Below, piece by piece: positions 52,922 through 61,251 of a stretch of 64,000 nt of DNA. A model generated the notes under the pieces. That model was not told the DNA's origin. It worked only from the letters and a program-made list of their open reading frames with translations, and did not search any database. Position 1 is the first letter of the stretch. Every line of letters starts with the position of its first letter. The stretch spans positions 496,001-560,000 of the forward strand of contig OZ257147.1 in NCBI GenBank assembly GCA_965279285.1, given 5' to 3'. The position numbers were made by a program, and so were the translations under genes. Origin of the DNA: G965279335 sp965279285 (GTDB lineage: Bacteria; Pseudomonadota; Gammaproteobacteria; DSM-16500).

Positions 52922-54166
52922 ATGGCAACCACGCTTTGGGGAAAAATTTATTACAATGACAGCTACGCTGGTATTTTGCAGCAAGAACCCAGTGGCCGTT
53001 GTGTATTCACATACGATGCATCTTACTTAAATTCTTCAACGCAAGTGGTCGCCTTTTCTTTCCCCTTACGTGCAGAGCCTTTTATATCAGAGAGAGGCTT
53101 GCATCCTTTTTTTGATAATTTAGGCGCTGAAGGTTGGCTTGAAAGCGCTCAGATTAGAGCTCTGAGATCTAGCAATCACAATCGGTTCGAACTTCTACTG
53201 GGTTTTGGCTACGATTTGGCGGGAGCAGTGTCCATCAGAGATCCAGAGCCACGAGCTCATGTTCAGCTTGATTATGTTGATGAAGTAACATCTGCCGCTT
53301 TACTGGGTCGTGCATCTCTTCCTGGAGTGCAGCGTAAATTACTCGTAGTTAAAGAAGGCGATCAATATAGACCAACAAAAATAAATGAATTAAGCACGCA
53401 TATTGCAAAACTCCCTTCTGATAATTTAATTGATATCATTGAAGTTGAATATCTAACTACACAGGCAGTAAAAGAATTATTACCAGATGATTCGATTGTT
53501 GAGATGGAAATAACAACAATTAATTCTATTACTGAACCTGCTCTGATTATAAAACGTTTTGATCGAATTGTTTCTCATTCTAAAGTGACTAGACTTCACT
53601 TTGAAGAGTTTAATCAATTATTAGGACATCATTCCGGTGATAAATATAAGGGATCCTATGAGATGTTAGGAAACTTTATTAATACAACACCAAGTTGCAT
53701 GCCTGTAGAAGTAAGTCGTCTTTACAAAAGAATTTTAGCTTGTTTATTAGTTGGAAATACTGACGCACATTTGAAAAATTTTGCCATGTTTCATACTCGA
53801 GATGGCCTGCGGTTAACGCCTTCGTATGATTTGGTTTCTGCTAATAGATATGATCAATTTAAGACAATTGCTTTAAGTATGGGTGGCGCAAGTGACTTAG
53901 ATATTGGAAATCTTAAGCCTAAACATATCATTGATTTGGGGCGTGGATTTGGCTTAAACGATAAAATTATTTTAGATATTATAGACGAACTTCAAAAAAA
54001 TTTAGCAGCAGCAAAACAAGCAATTTTTACAGCTAAAATTAGTTGCTCCTCTCAGCTTCGCGAAAAATTAATTAATCTCATGGAGAAACGATGGAACGGC
54101 AGTTTCAACTCAATTGGCCCGCTATTGTCGAAGAGGCAAAGCAAAGGCGCAAAGCACAAAACCTAA
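52922..54166 (+). CDS. hipA: HipA-family serine/threonine kinase toxin
   Basis: 414 aa with an N-terminal HipA_N domain (GILQQEPSGRCVFTYDASYL through AFSFPLRAEPF, HPFFDNLGAEGWL) and a C-terminal kinase lobe: nucleotide loop LPGVQRKLLV (133-142), IIKRFDR (209-215), catalytic loop GNTDAHLKNF with D281, and metal site LTPSYDLVS with D303. All expected residues are present. HipA kinases phosphorylate targets such as glutamyl-tRNA synthetase and induce dormancy. The ATG at 52922 has only a distant AGGAAAT. Unusually, the HTH partner lies downstream and overlaps by 76 bases, the reverse of the common hipB-hipA order. Confidence 0.92.
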   Translation: MATTLWGKIYYNDSYAGILQQEPSGRCVFTYDASYLNSSTQVVAFSFPLRAEPFISERGLHPFFDNLGAEGWLESAQIRALRSSNHNRFELLLGFGYDLAGAVSIRDPEPRAHVQLDYVDEVTSAALLGRASLPGVQRKLLVVKEGDQYRPTKINELSTHIAKLPSDNLIDIIEVEYLTTQAVKELLPDDSIVEMEITTINSITEPALIIKRFDRIVSHSKVTRLHFEEFNQLLGHHSGDKYKGSYEMLGNFINTTPSCMPVEVSRLYKRILACLLVGNTDAHLKNFAMFHTRDGLRLTPSYDLVSANRYDQFKTIALSMGGASDLDIGNLKPKHIIDLGRGFGLNDKIILDIIDELQKNLAAAKQAIFTAKISCSSQLREKLINLMEKRWNGSFNSIGPLLSKRQSKGAKHKT

Positions 54167-54561
54167 CTCAACAGCGATTAGCAATGCTTGCTAATGTCAG
54201 CACACCGACTATATCGCGATTTGAAAGTGGCTCTGTGGATATTGAATTATCTTCTATTTTAAATATTTTAAAAATGCTAGGTATGGTAGACCAACGTCAT
54301 TTAATTTTTTCTGATACACCGAATGTTGAATATGATTATATTCGAATGATCGTTGTTTTTTTTGGGCACGATGGTGTTAAATCAATACGCTGTGCAATAT
54401 CCATGGAGGCGTTAAAAGATCATTACAAAAGTAAAAGTAAAGATCCTATTAAAATTTTCTTGGCAAATCACGCCGCTATTGAACATGAGGCTGTACGAAA
54501 ATACCTGAATAATCAATTTGAATCGGATAATTACATTCTTATTAAAACAGGTGATTTATAA
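54091..54561 (+). CDS. HipB-like HTH antitoxin fused to a DUF1488-like domain
   Basis: 156 aa. The N-terminal XRE helix-turn-helix is at about residues 10-68 (RRKAQNLTQQRLAMLANVST, PTISRFESGSVDIELSSILN). The C-terminal part (about 80-155) fits DUF1488: VVFFGHDGVKSIRCAISMEA, then KIFLANHAAIEHEAVRKYL and a final acidic Asp. The start ATG lies inside hipA, with GGAG in the hipA sequence upstream (CATGGAGAAACG). The HTH presumably binds the palindrome before hipA and neutralises HipA; the DUF1488 part is not a standard antitoxin element and its role is unknown. Confidence 0.85.
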   Translation: MERQFQLNWPAIVEEAKQRRKAQNLTQQRLAMLANVSTPTISRFESGSVDIELSSILNILKMLGMVDQRHLIFSDTPNVEYDYIRMIVVFFGHDGVKSIRCAISMEALKDHYKSKSKDPIKIFLANHAAIEHEAVRKYLNNQFESDNYILIKTGDL

Positions 54562-54570
54562 AAAGGGATT

Positions 54571-54645
54571 GCGTAGCTATTCAGCGGTGTGTCTAGATCC
54601 CGCGGACAAGCCGCGGGATCTAGACACACCGCTGAATAATTGCGG
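54571..54645. repeat. Composite palindrome: AGCTATTCAGCGG arms, core type B
   Basis: TAGCTATTCAGCGGTGTGTC followed by TAGATCCCGCGG, a short loop around ACAAG, and the mirror CCGCGGGATCTAGACACACC then GCTGAATAAT. It is the most symmetric type B copy, nearly perfect over more than 60 bases, and starts 10 bases after the stop of the hipB-like gene, where it should act as a terminator-like hairpin. Confidence 0.88.
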
Positions 54646-54798
54646 GATTACAACAATATGTGGATAGTTAGTTGATTTTATAAGGGTTATGTCATGTACA
54701 TTTTTTGACACGACTAAAAAAAACTCACTTTTTAAGGGCACTTTTAATATTCTCTTAATATTACCCAAGTAAGATACCTGCATTGAATGCTTTGATTG

Positions 54799-54816
54799 CC
54801 GCTATTGTAATAGCGG
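54799..54816. promoter_or_regulatory. Palindrome upstream of the His-rich membrane protein gene
   Basis: CCGCTATT-GT-AATAGCGG, an 8-bp perfect inverted repeat ending 25 bases before the ATG at 54842. The two-base centre is too tight for a good RNA hairpin, so a dimeric-regulator binding site is more likely. Confidence 0.4.
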
Positions 54817-54841
54817 TACCACTCATAAAAAGGTTGTTTGT

Positions 54842-56794
54842 ATGCAGGAATATAAGAAAATTATCGGTAATGTCGCGGCTTTTTTTGCGACGATTGCTTT
54901 GGGTGCACTCAGCTTTGCTGGCATGATGGTTATCACATCATCGCTAGGCTGGGCCCTGGTAGCTTTCTTTTTAGGCGCAGCAGTTGAAGGTGCTGTTTAC
55001 CAACAAAATATTTTTGCCGCAATGAAAAAACTAGGTGATCATGAAGGTGTCATTCGACGTGCGATTGCAAAACGTGAATTAGAAAATTTAAGAAATAATA
55101 ATACTCTTTATCTGGCAAATGATTTTTTACAAGATTACTTTAAGCAAAAAAAATATTTACATGATTTAGCAGAAAACAGTGAAAATTATAATGCCGCAGA
55201 TAAAGCAAAAGCAAAAAAAGAAATGACTCTTCTGACTCAACGCATTGAAATGATGGAAGATGTGTTTATTAACGCGATTATGAAAAAAGAGACAGAGTAT
55301 CCCGCGGGCGTTACAGCGTTGATGACATCAGTTACTATTACTAAAGCCACTATCGAGCAAGAAATAATAAAAAAACAACGCTATATGAATATCAGTATTG
55401 TTGTTGCGCTGGGTTCCGGCGTGGCTGCAGGTTTTGTTACTTTATCAAGTATTAGCACGGGTCTTTTAGCATTAGGATTAGGTATTGGTACTGCTACAGC
55501 GGTCGGTTTTCCAATTGCGGGTTTTGCTGCATTGGGGTATGCATTTGTTGCTTATCATACATTAACTGACATGATTAAAGATGAGATTTTTATTAAGTGG
55601 TCTAAAAGAATCAAACAATTTTGGCACACACCCAAACAAGAGCGTCATGCTTCTTATTATTTAGGTGCTGTGGGTGTGGTGTTGTTATTAGGACTCGCTA
55701 TTCTTGCTACCATTGCAACGGCTGGAACATGGTGGTATTTAGCTAAAAATGGCGCTAATTTAATTCAACCCTTGGCTGGTTTGGCGGGTAGCGTGCTTAG
55801 TATAACGGCCTGGGCATTGAGTATTGTACCCGGGATATGTTTTAGTTTTGTCAATGCGCTTAAGTCAGCAAATAAAATTCCTTCCTTACTTAGAAATACG
55901 TTTAATGATTTAAGTGGTCGGCTTAAAAAAACGTGGAGTGAAGAGAATTTTTTCCAATTTATTAATCCATTTCGTCTTATCAATAAAACAATCAATGCAG
56001 CTATTTTTGTCGGGCATTTAATTAGCATTGGTTTGACTTCAGATCAGGTACCTTGGTTTCATCCAATTCAAACTATTATTATTAATGGTTTTATGGAAGG
56101 CGCAGGTGATTTGCATTTTGTAACAGATGATCATCATACGCATGAAGCAAAAAAAACATCGCATGGGCATGAGGGTCATACATGTAGTGGTGATCATGCT
56201 CACGATCATGTTCATTTAAACTCAAGCACCGATGCGCATAAATCACATGGTTCTCATCATCATGCACATGATGAAGATGATCATCACCATCAGCATGGGG
56301 ATTTTATTACAAAAAAAGTGAATGCATTATTTAATTATCTTGCTTTGGGTTGGGATGCATTGGGAGGTTGGGTAGGATCTTTTGGTGCTAATAAACAAAC
56401 AGCATCAGTACGTGTAAGTGAAAATAGCACTCATCATACAAGCTCAACATCTTGGGCATGGGCTGACTCAAAAGAAAAATTTTTTCCCAGTAGTGGTGTT
56501 TTGCCGGAGATAGTAAAAACGTCTGAGGAATGGCAGAAGTTTGAAAATAAGACAGTGGTGCCTTCATCCGTTGGTATGACGATGTATGCAAAATTATTGA
56601 ATACGCACGATGGAGATACAAATAATTCTACGGCACCTCGAGGAGCTGAGGAAAAAATAAGAATAGCTGCTCCTGTTGAAACCTCACAATCAAAAAATAG
56701 ATCAGGTTTATTTGATTCCGAATTTTTTGAATCAGTACCCGTGTCTACTGGTTTCAGTGACCCGCTCTCACAACCAAAACCGCTAACTGCATAG
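54842..56794 (+). CDS. Multi-pass membrane protein with histidine-rich loop, 650 aa
   Basis: The ATG at 54842 is preceded by AAGG. Hydrophobic segments: two at about residues 10-50 (VAAFFATIALGALSFAGMMV; WALVAFFLGAAVEGAVY), a group at about 180-245, and a pair at about 275-345 (GVVLLLGLAILATIATAGTW; GLAGSVLSITAWALSIVPGI). Charged helices lie between them. Residues of about 430-485 carry some 25 His mixed with Asp/Glu/Gly, a likely Zn, Ni or Cu binding stretch. The remainder is polar and disordered. No family is recognised. A metal buffer or sensor, or a translocated membrane protein, are possible. The response-regulator-like gene follows. Confidence 0.72.
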   Translation: MQEYKKIIGNVAAFFATIALGALSFAGMMVITSSLGWALVAFFLGAAVEGAVYQQNIFAAMKKLGDHEGVIRRAIAKRELENLRNNNTLYLANDFLQDYFKQKKYLHDLAENSENYNAADKAKAKKEMTLLTQRIEMMEDVFINAIMKKETEYPAGVTALMTSVTITKATIEQEIIKKQRYMNISIVVALGSGVAAGFVTLSSISTGLLALGLGIGTATAVGFPIAGFAALGYAFVAYHTLTDMIKDEIFIKWSKRIKQFWHTPKQERHASYYLGAVGVVLLLGLAILATIATAGTWWYLAKNGANLIQPLAGLAGSVLSITAWALSIVPGICFSFVNALKSANKIPSLLRNTFNDLSGRLKKTWSEENFFQFINPFRLINKTINAAIFVGHLISIGLTSDQVPWFHPIQTIIINGFMEGAGDLHFVTDDHHTHEAKKTSHGHEGHTCSGDHAHDHVHLNSSTDAHKSHGSHHHAHDEDDHHHQHGDFITKKVNALFNYLALGWDALGGWVGSFGANKQTASVRVSENSTHHTSSTSWAWADSKEKFFPSSGVLPEIVKTSEEWQKFENKTVVPSSVGMTMYAKLLNTHDGDTNNSTAPRGAEEKIRIAAPVETSQSKNRSGLFDSEFFESVPVSTGFSDPLSQPKPLTA

Positions 56795-56949
56795 TATCTA
56801 TAATAATAAATTAGCTGCTTTATGCACAAAAATTCGGTCAAAATAATAATAATTAAGTTAGACCCTTAATTAACATCTTGAATAAAAAGGTTAGTTCTGG
56901 TAAAAGTGCTGCACATTTTTTATTACATAAGAGAAAACGAGAAAAAGTT

Positions 56950-57696
56950 ATGCGCGTATTAATTGTTGAAGATATGAAAGAGTTTAGTAAAGCATTTCAG
57001 GATAAAATTACTTGTTATATTAAAAATTTAATCGCAAATTATGCGAAAAAAATGGAATGCAGTTTGTCTCGTGCTAAAGAGATTTTAGGTGAGTCTGTTG
57101 AGTTAAGTTTTGTAATAGTGACTAGTGCAGAAGAAGGTATGAAGTATTTTACTACAGAGAAAATACCTTTTGATTTGACTTTAATGGATACGATGTTACT
57201 TGGAGTTCAAAAAGGTACAGAAGCAGCTAAAGAAATTAAAGATCAGTATCTAGCAGCAAAAATTTATAGTATTTCAAGTGACAAACCTAATGATGAAGAG
57301 ATGAAATTTTTTCAAGCGTATATTGGTAAAACACCTTTTGTTTTAAATATTGGATTAAAAAAAGCAATTGATGATTATTTACGTGCGGTTGTTGCAGATG
57401 AGATTTTTAAGGAATTAATTCCTTCTGATCAATTATCAAAAACAGAGTTGAGTTTTCTTTTTAAAGGTTTTGATGCGTTGAGAAGAAATTTGTTTCCTCC
57501 GATTATCAGTGCAACAGTGGATGTTAAAACAACTAATACGGATGCATTATCATTATCGGCAGTGACACCAGCGGTATTACCCGTTCCAGTGATGCCACCA
57601 TCACCATCAGCGTCACCTGGTACAACTCCAGCAGTAACACCATCACCATCACCTACTGTGACACCAGTAGTGTATCAACGTCATCTTAAACAATGA
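56950..57696 (+). CDS. Response-regulator-like protein with large insert and Pro/Thr-rich tail
   Basis: 248 aa from the ATG at 56950; a TTG at 56878 would add 24 basic residues. The receiver fold is recognisable: VLIVEDMKEF (acidic pocket), then an unusual helical insert of about 40 residues, VIVTSAEEGMKYF, phospho-acceptor Asp in FDLTLMDTMLLG, switch Ser/Thr in IYSISSDKP, and Lys in IGKTPFVL. No DNA-binding domain follows; the last 50 residues are Pro/Ser/Thr/Val-rich (PPSPSASPGTTPAVTPSPSP). No histidine kinase is adjacent. It may relay phosphate to a protein partner, or act as a substrate-like scaffold. Confidence 0.75.
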   Translation: MRVLIVEDMKEFSKAFQDKITCYIKNLIANYAKKMECSLSRAKEILGESVELSFVIVTSAEEGMKYFTTEKIPFDLTLMDTMLLGVQKGTEAAKEIKDQYLAAKIYSISSDKPNDEEMKFFQAYIGKTPFVLNIGLKKAIDDYLRAVVADEIFKELIPSDQLSKTELSFLFKGFDALRRNLFPPIISATVDVKTTNTDALSLSAVTPAVLPVPVMPPSPSASPGTTPAVTPSPSPTVTPVVYQRHLKQ

Positions 57697-57701
57697 TCGG
57701 A

Positions 57702-57962
57702 TCACCTCTCCCCGCGCAGCGTGGGAGAGGTCGCCGTGCTTTTTATGGCGGGTGAGGGGCGCTTTTTGCCTTCTCTATTTATCCAATAAAAAAAATCTTC
57801 CCTAATAATCTGTTCTGCTTGTGCCGTTGTTACTCGATGGAGTTGATGATCAGCCTGATTCCATGCAAGCAGATGGAATTCATCCTGTTGTTTCTGCGCA
57901 AGGTGTGATGTTGAATAATGTTTGGAAAGTTTTGGTGGGGTTGCTTTAGGGTTTGAAAACAA
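57702..57962 (-). CDS. Doubtful small ORF after the PIN gene, 86 aa
   Basis: TTG start at 57962, overlapping the end of the PIN-domain gene by 17 bases. The middle (HLLAWNQADHQLHRVTTAQA, then EQIIREDFFYWINREGKK) looks protein-like, but the last 15 residues (SPTLRGER) are simply the translated hairpin repeat at 57705-57730. It could be a real short gene extended into the repeat, or a remnant. No function can be given. Confidence 0.3.
   Translation of the reverse strand: MFSNPKATPPKLSKHYSTSHLAQKQQDEFHLLAWNQADHQLHRVTTAQAEQIIREDFFYWINREGKKRPSPAIKSTATSPTLRGER
57705..57730. terminator. Hairpin after the response-regulator-like gene
   Basis: CCTCTCCC (57705-57712) and GGGAGAGG (57723-57730) pair over 8 bp with a 10-base loop, eight bases after the stop at 57696, and a T-run (GCTTTTTATGG) lies shortly beyond. 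This CTCTCCC-type hairpin is a common intergenic repeat in many genomes, so it may be a repeat acting as terminator. Confidence 0.55.
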
Positions 57963-58323
57963 GTAGTTGTAAGTCGCGGATGGGTTTGAAATGTTTTTTG
58001 TTACTTGTTGCTAAAATAAGGTTATGCTCTGCTGCAGTTGCCGCAATGATTGCATCACCTGCTCGTAGTCCATTGCTGAGTGAGTATTCAGCTATATAAA
58101 TGCCAGCACGATGGCCGATGTTTTCATTTAATTCTATGATTTCAAATTGAAATTCAGAAATAAAACTTTTTATATTAAGTTGATCTCGTTTACTTTGTGC
58201 TCCTTGCATTAATTCCATAAGAGTATAAATTGAAATTTTTCGATCTAATGTGTCGTGGACTAGTTTCGCAGCTTTCGTATTGCCGCGTTCGATCCAAATT
58301 AAAATATCCGTGTCAAATAACAT
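57946..58323 (-). CDS. PIN-domain ribonuclease toxin, VapC-like
   Basis: 125 aa. Acidic metal-binding residues are at the expected places: D4 and D6 in MLFDTDILIWIERG, E in TLMELMQGAQ, D in SNGLRAGDAIIAATA, and the closing motif LATSNKKHFKPI. VapC-type toxins cut tRNA or rRNA. The gene lies 29 bases after the antitoxin gene on the same strand. Length is normal and no key residue is missing. Confidence 0.9.
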   Translation of the reverse strand: MLFDTDILIWIERGNTKAAKLVHDTLDRKISIYTLMELMQGAQSKRDQLNIKSFISEFQFEIIELNENIGHRAGIYIAEYSLSNGLRAGDAIIAATAAEHNLILATSNKKHFKPIRDLQLLVFKP

Positions 58324-58352
58324 GTCTATGTGCCCTGATGATATATAACTGG

Positions 58353-58607
58353 TTATCTTTTTTTAGCGTTTAATTGATAGCGACTAGAGCGTAGTAGATC
58401 CATGGTTTTTGTAACGGATAGTTTGCTTGTTTTGTGCTGGCCAAAAAAAGGATGATCTTCAACTTTTTTAGTTTTTTGTGTGGCTTGCGCAGGGATGATT
58501 GTCCCTTCTAGCTTACCATGATAGTAAATTTTTACGGGTTCATTTTGTTTAAGGGCTTTTCGTATTTCACTCATGTTATAACGTAAATCAACAATAGATG
58601 CTTTCAT
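58353..58607 (-). CDS. Phd/YefM-like antitoxin of the PIN toxin
   Basis: 84 aa from the ATG at 58607, with GAGG upstream; a longer frame to 58655 has no site. The N-terminal KASIVDLRYNMSEIRKALKQ, NEPVKIYYHGKLEGTIIPAQ fits the Phd/YefM fold that binds operator DNA. The C-terminal half (DHPFFGQHKTSKLSVTKTMD, LLRSSRY) is the type that wraps PIN toxins. The pair has the usual antitoxin-first order. Confidence 0.88.
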   Translation of the reverse strand: MKASIVDLRYNMSEIRKALKQNEPVKIYYHGKLEGTIIPAQATQKTKKVEDHPFFGQHKTSKLSVTKTMDLLRSSRYQLNAKKR

Positions 58608-58686
58608 TTTATTGCCTCGCTGACTAATCCATAAATGTATAGTCCAACTATACATTATTTATTTTGAATTTTCAATTATTAGTAGA

Positions 58687-58711
58687 AAGGTGGTCGCAAA
58701 TTGCGACCACC
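58687..58711 (-). terminator. Rho-independent terminator of the small minus-strand locus
   Basis: Eleven-base perfect stem AGGTGGTCGCA / TGCGACCACCT with a three-base loop. On the minus strand it is followed by TTTCT, and it lies 26 bases beyond the stop of the small ORF at 58738-58884, so it fits as that transcript's terminator. It could also insulate the VapBC-like operon. Confidence 0.6.
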
Positions 58712-58737
58712 TCCTGTTTCTTAGCCAATGTAAGTTG

Positions 58738-58955
58738 TCAATCTTTATGAAGAAGATCTGCTCTCTCAAGAAAACTGCTTGGAATTTCTGGGCAGTTCAG
58801 TTTTTCTAAAGAGCCCTCATTTAAGCCCCTAAAAACTCCGTACTGACAGGGGAATTGAGCCGAGATGAAATCTCTTAGGTGCATTCTACAGTTCCTACCG
58901 CATTTTGTACGCTTAACCCATTGATATTTCCGACTATTCTCACATCAATCCACAT
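58738..58955 (-). CDS. Two overlapping short frames, possible frameshifted small gene
   Basis: Frame 1 starts at the ATG at 58955 after GGAG and reads MWIDVRIVGNINGLSVQNAV..., stopping at 58875. Frame 2 starts at the ATG at 58884, inside frame 1, and gives 48 aa (MHLRDFISAQFPCQYGVFRG, then LNEGSLEKLNCPEIPSSFLE, RADLLHKD) to 58738, followed by a terminator. Both look protein-like. Fused with one shift they would make a product of about 70 aa. Either the gene carries an indel, uses programmed frameshifting, or encodes two coupled peptides. It is divergent from the rloA-like gene and unrecognised. Confidence 0.4.
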
Positions 58956-59049
58956 AAAAGGAGAAAAAATCTCCTAATCTATCTATAAATCTAAAAAATA
59001 TGCTATAATTTCTAATATAAATGAGAATATTTCACATAAGGGCGATATT

Positions 59050-60351
59050 ATGCTTATAAAATTTACAGTGGAAAACTGGGAATCTGTTAGGGAACCAATA
59101 ACTCTTTCTATGATCGCTACCAGGGAGCAACAGCACGCGGAGCGTTTACCTATTATTGAAAAATACGGCTTGCGACTTTTACCAGTTGCGGCGATATATG
59201 GTGCTAATGCCTCTGGCAAAACTAAAATCTGTCGTGCTATTTGGTTTGCAAGACAGTTTATTACTACCATAACTCAGCCAGAAAGTTTGATTCAAAGAAT
59301 ACCCTTCAAGCTGGAGAAAAAATTTGAAAACGAACCAACACGTTTTAGTTTTCAAATAATAGCAAACGAAATTTTTTATGAATTTAGCTTTGCTATTACC
59401 CCCAAAAAAGTTGTAGAAGAAAAATTAATTAAATTTAGCTCTTATAGTGAAAAAATATTATATCAGCGAGATTCAAATGGAAAAATCACATTTCCTGATG
59501 ATCTATCATTAAGCCAAGACAAAAGATTAGAATTTATTGCAGAAGGAACGAGAGGCAATCAATTATTTTTAACTAAAACAGTAGACCAAAATAAAGATGA
59601 TTTTATTGCTGTGTATAAGTGGTTTAAAGATAACTTAATTGTATTAGGTCCTAACTCAATTCCTTCAAATTGGGGGCATTTTATACATAAAGAAAATGTT
59701 CCAACATATTCGATGATTAACGATATTATTTCCAAGGTAGACACTGGTATAACACGTTTAGATGGTATAGATATCCCATTTGAGAACATTCAATTTCCAG
59801 AGGATTTAAAAGCGAAGATATTAGAAGATTTACAAGAAAATGGAACTATCGTATTGGATAGAAATCTTGTTATATCAAAAAAAAATGGAATCTTATCAGT
59901 AAAAAGAATAGTTTCATATCATAAATCTGTAGACGGCAATGAAACTGAATTTGATTTGGCTCAAGAATCAGAAGGAACCTTGAGAATGATCGAGCTTTTG
60001 CCCGCGATAATTCATTTGGTAGATACTAAATATAGTAAAACATATATTATTGATGAATTTGATCATTCTATGCATACAATGCTGGTGCGTTCGCTCCTTG
60101 AATATTATTTGCAATCGTGTTCCTCAGCTAGTCGTTCCCAGTTACTATTTACCACGCATAATCTAATGTTGATGGATCAAAATTTGTTTAGAAGAGATGA
60201 ATTATGGCTTACAGAAAGAAGCGTAAATTCATCAACACAATTAATATCTCTTAGTGAATACAAGGATGTTCGAAACGATAAAGATATTAGAAAAAGTTAT
60301 TTAAAGGGAAGTTTTGGCGGTATTCCAAAAATTCTTTTAGCTGCTCATTAA
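59050..60351 (+). CDS. RloA-like AAA (ABC-type) ATPase of a defence pair
   Basis: 433 aa. The N-terminal MLIKFTVENWESVREPITLS is typical of the AAA_15/AAA_21 group, followed by Walker A G51-ANASG-K57-T. The C-terminal half holds EGTLRMIELLPAIIHLVD (signature region), Walker B TYIIDEFDHSMHTMLVRSLL, and the H-loop LLFTTHNLMLMD. Such SMC-like ATPases pair with nuclease or TOPRIM partners in abortive-infection systems. The rloB-like gene follows by 13 bases. The start ATG has AAGGGCGAT upstream. The middle portion lacks coiled coil, so it is not an OLD-type fusion. Confidence 0.88.
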   Translation: MLIKFTVENWESVREPITLSMIATREQQHAERLPIIEKYGLRLLPVAAIYGANASGKTKICRAIWFARQFITTITQPESLIQRIPFKLEKKFENEPTRFSFQIIANEIFYEFSFAITPKKVVEEKLIKFSSYSEKILYQRDSNGKITFPDDLSLSQDKRLEFIAEGTRGNQLFLTKTVDQNKDDFIAVYKWFKDNLIVLGPNSIPSNWGHFIHKENVPTYSMINDIISKVDTGITRLDGIDIPFENIQFPEDLKAKILEDLQENGTIVLDRNLVISKKNGILSVKRIVSYHKSVDGNETEFDLAQESEGTLRMIELLPAIIHLVDTKYSKTYIIDEFDHSMHTMLVRSLLEYYLQSCSSASRSQLLFTTHNLMLMDQNLFRRDELWLTERSVNSSTQLISLSEYKDVRNDKDIRKSYLKGSFGGIPKILLAAH

Positions 60352-60364
60352 ATAAGGAGTTTTC

Positions 60365-60961
60365 ATGAGCAAAGCAAAAAAGAGAAAGTTTAGTCGACCT
60401 GTAGCTACAAGAGAATATAGAAAAGTCTTTACTATTTTCCCTGAAGGTGAAAAAACTGAAAGCTGTTATTTTACGATTTTAAGAGCAATGAATAAGGCTG
60501 TTAATATAATTATTAAGAAAGGTGATAAGAAAACTGAGCCAAATCAAGTTCTAGGTTGGGCTAAAAAATATATTAAGGAAAATGGAGTAAGTAAAAATGA
60601 GCAAATTTGGCTTGTAATTGATGTTGATGGACGTCCAGAACATTCATTTAAAGAATGCTTTGCGTGGGAAAAAATCAATACTAAACACAATTTAGCAATG
60701 AGTAATCCAAAGTTTGAATATTGGTTGCTGATGCACTTTGAAAATGGTGATGATATTAAAGGCGCAATCGACTGTATGACGAAATTAACAAGATACATAC
60801 CAAGCTATACAAAGAGCAATATTAGCAGTAAAGAAATCACGAGGGAAAGTTGTGCAGTCGCAGCAGGTAATGGGAAAAGAAAGCACGACGCTGTAGAAGT
60901 ATTGGAAGGGAACTGTTCGACAGTTTATAAATTGGTGAAAGAGATCCTTGAAATAAAGTAA
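60365..60961 (+). CDS. rloB: RloB-like protein (TOPRIM-type partner)
   Basis: 198 aa. The ATG at 60365 has AAGGAG upstream. RloB-family motifs: TIFPEGEKTESCYF (Glu of the TOPRIM-like fold), LVIDVDGRPEHSF (DxD), and SNPKFEYWLLMHFENGDDI, followed by a Lys-rich C-terminus with GNGKRKHDAVEVL. RloB is encoded beside rloA-type ATPases in restriction and abortive-infection loci. The arrangement here is tight and complete, which suggests a working two-gene system. Confidence 0.88.
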   Translation: MSKAKKRKFSRPVATREYRKVFTIFPEGEKTESCYFTILRAMNKAVNIIIKKGDKKTEPNQVLGWAKKYIKENGVSKNEQIWLVIDVDGRPEHSFKECFAWEKINTKHNLAMSNPKFEYWLLMHFENGDDIKGAIDCMTKLTRYIPSYTKSNISSKEITRESCAVAAGNGKRKHDAVEVLEGNCSTVYKLVKEILEIK

Positions 60962-61099
60962 TTAACAGAGAGCGCAGTGCATAGTAATTTTTTTCAAATC
61001 GTAATGATATGCTTTATTATTGATTTTTAAAGCAAAATTTCCCATGCACAGACCTTGGCATATACTGGTCAAATCCAGTGCATCAACTCCTAATTATGT

Positions 61100-61105
61100 T
61101 ATAAT
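61100..61105 (+). promoter_or_regulatory. Extended -10 element upstream of the oxygenase-like gene
   Basis: TGTTATAAT, a perfect TATAAT preceded by TGn. It would give a leader of about 140 bases to the ATG at 61252. No clear -35 is visible. Confidence 0.45.
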
Positions 61106-61251
61106 AGCCGCCACTTTTTGGTTCGTTTAGAATGCGGTAATGGTTGTAATATAAGGAAAATATTAGCCCGCTGTTGTAATTCTTGCGCCAACAAAATGAC
61201 AAAATTAAAGATAATTTAAAAAAATCAAAATATAAGATCGTGGAGGAGTGG

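Noticed and set aside
58738..58955. Retron-like or other structured non-coding RNA upstream of rloA
   Set aside because: No reverse transcriptase nearby and the region reads better as short minus-strand coding frames.
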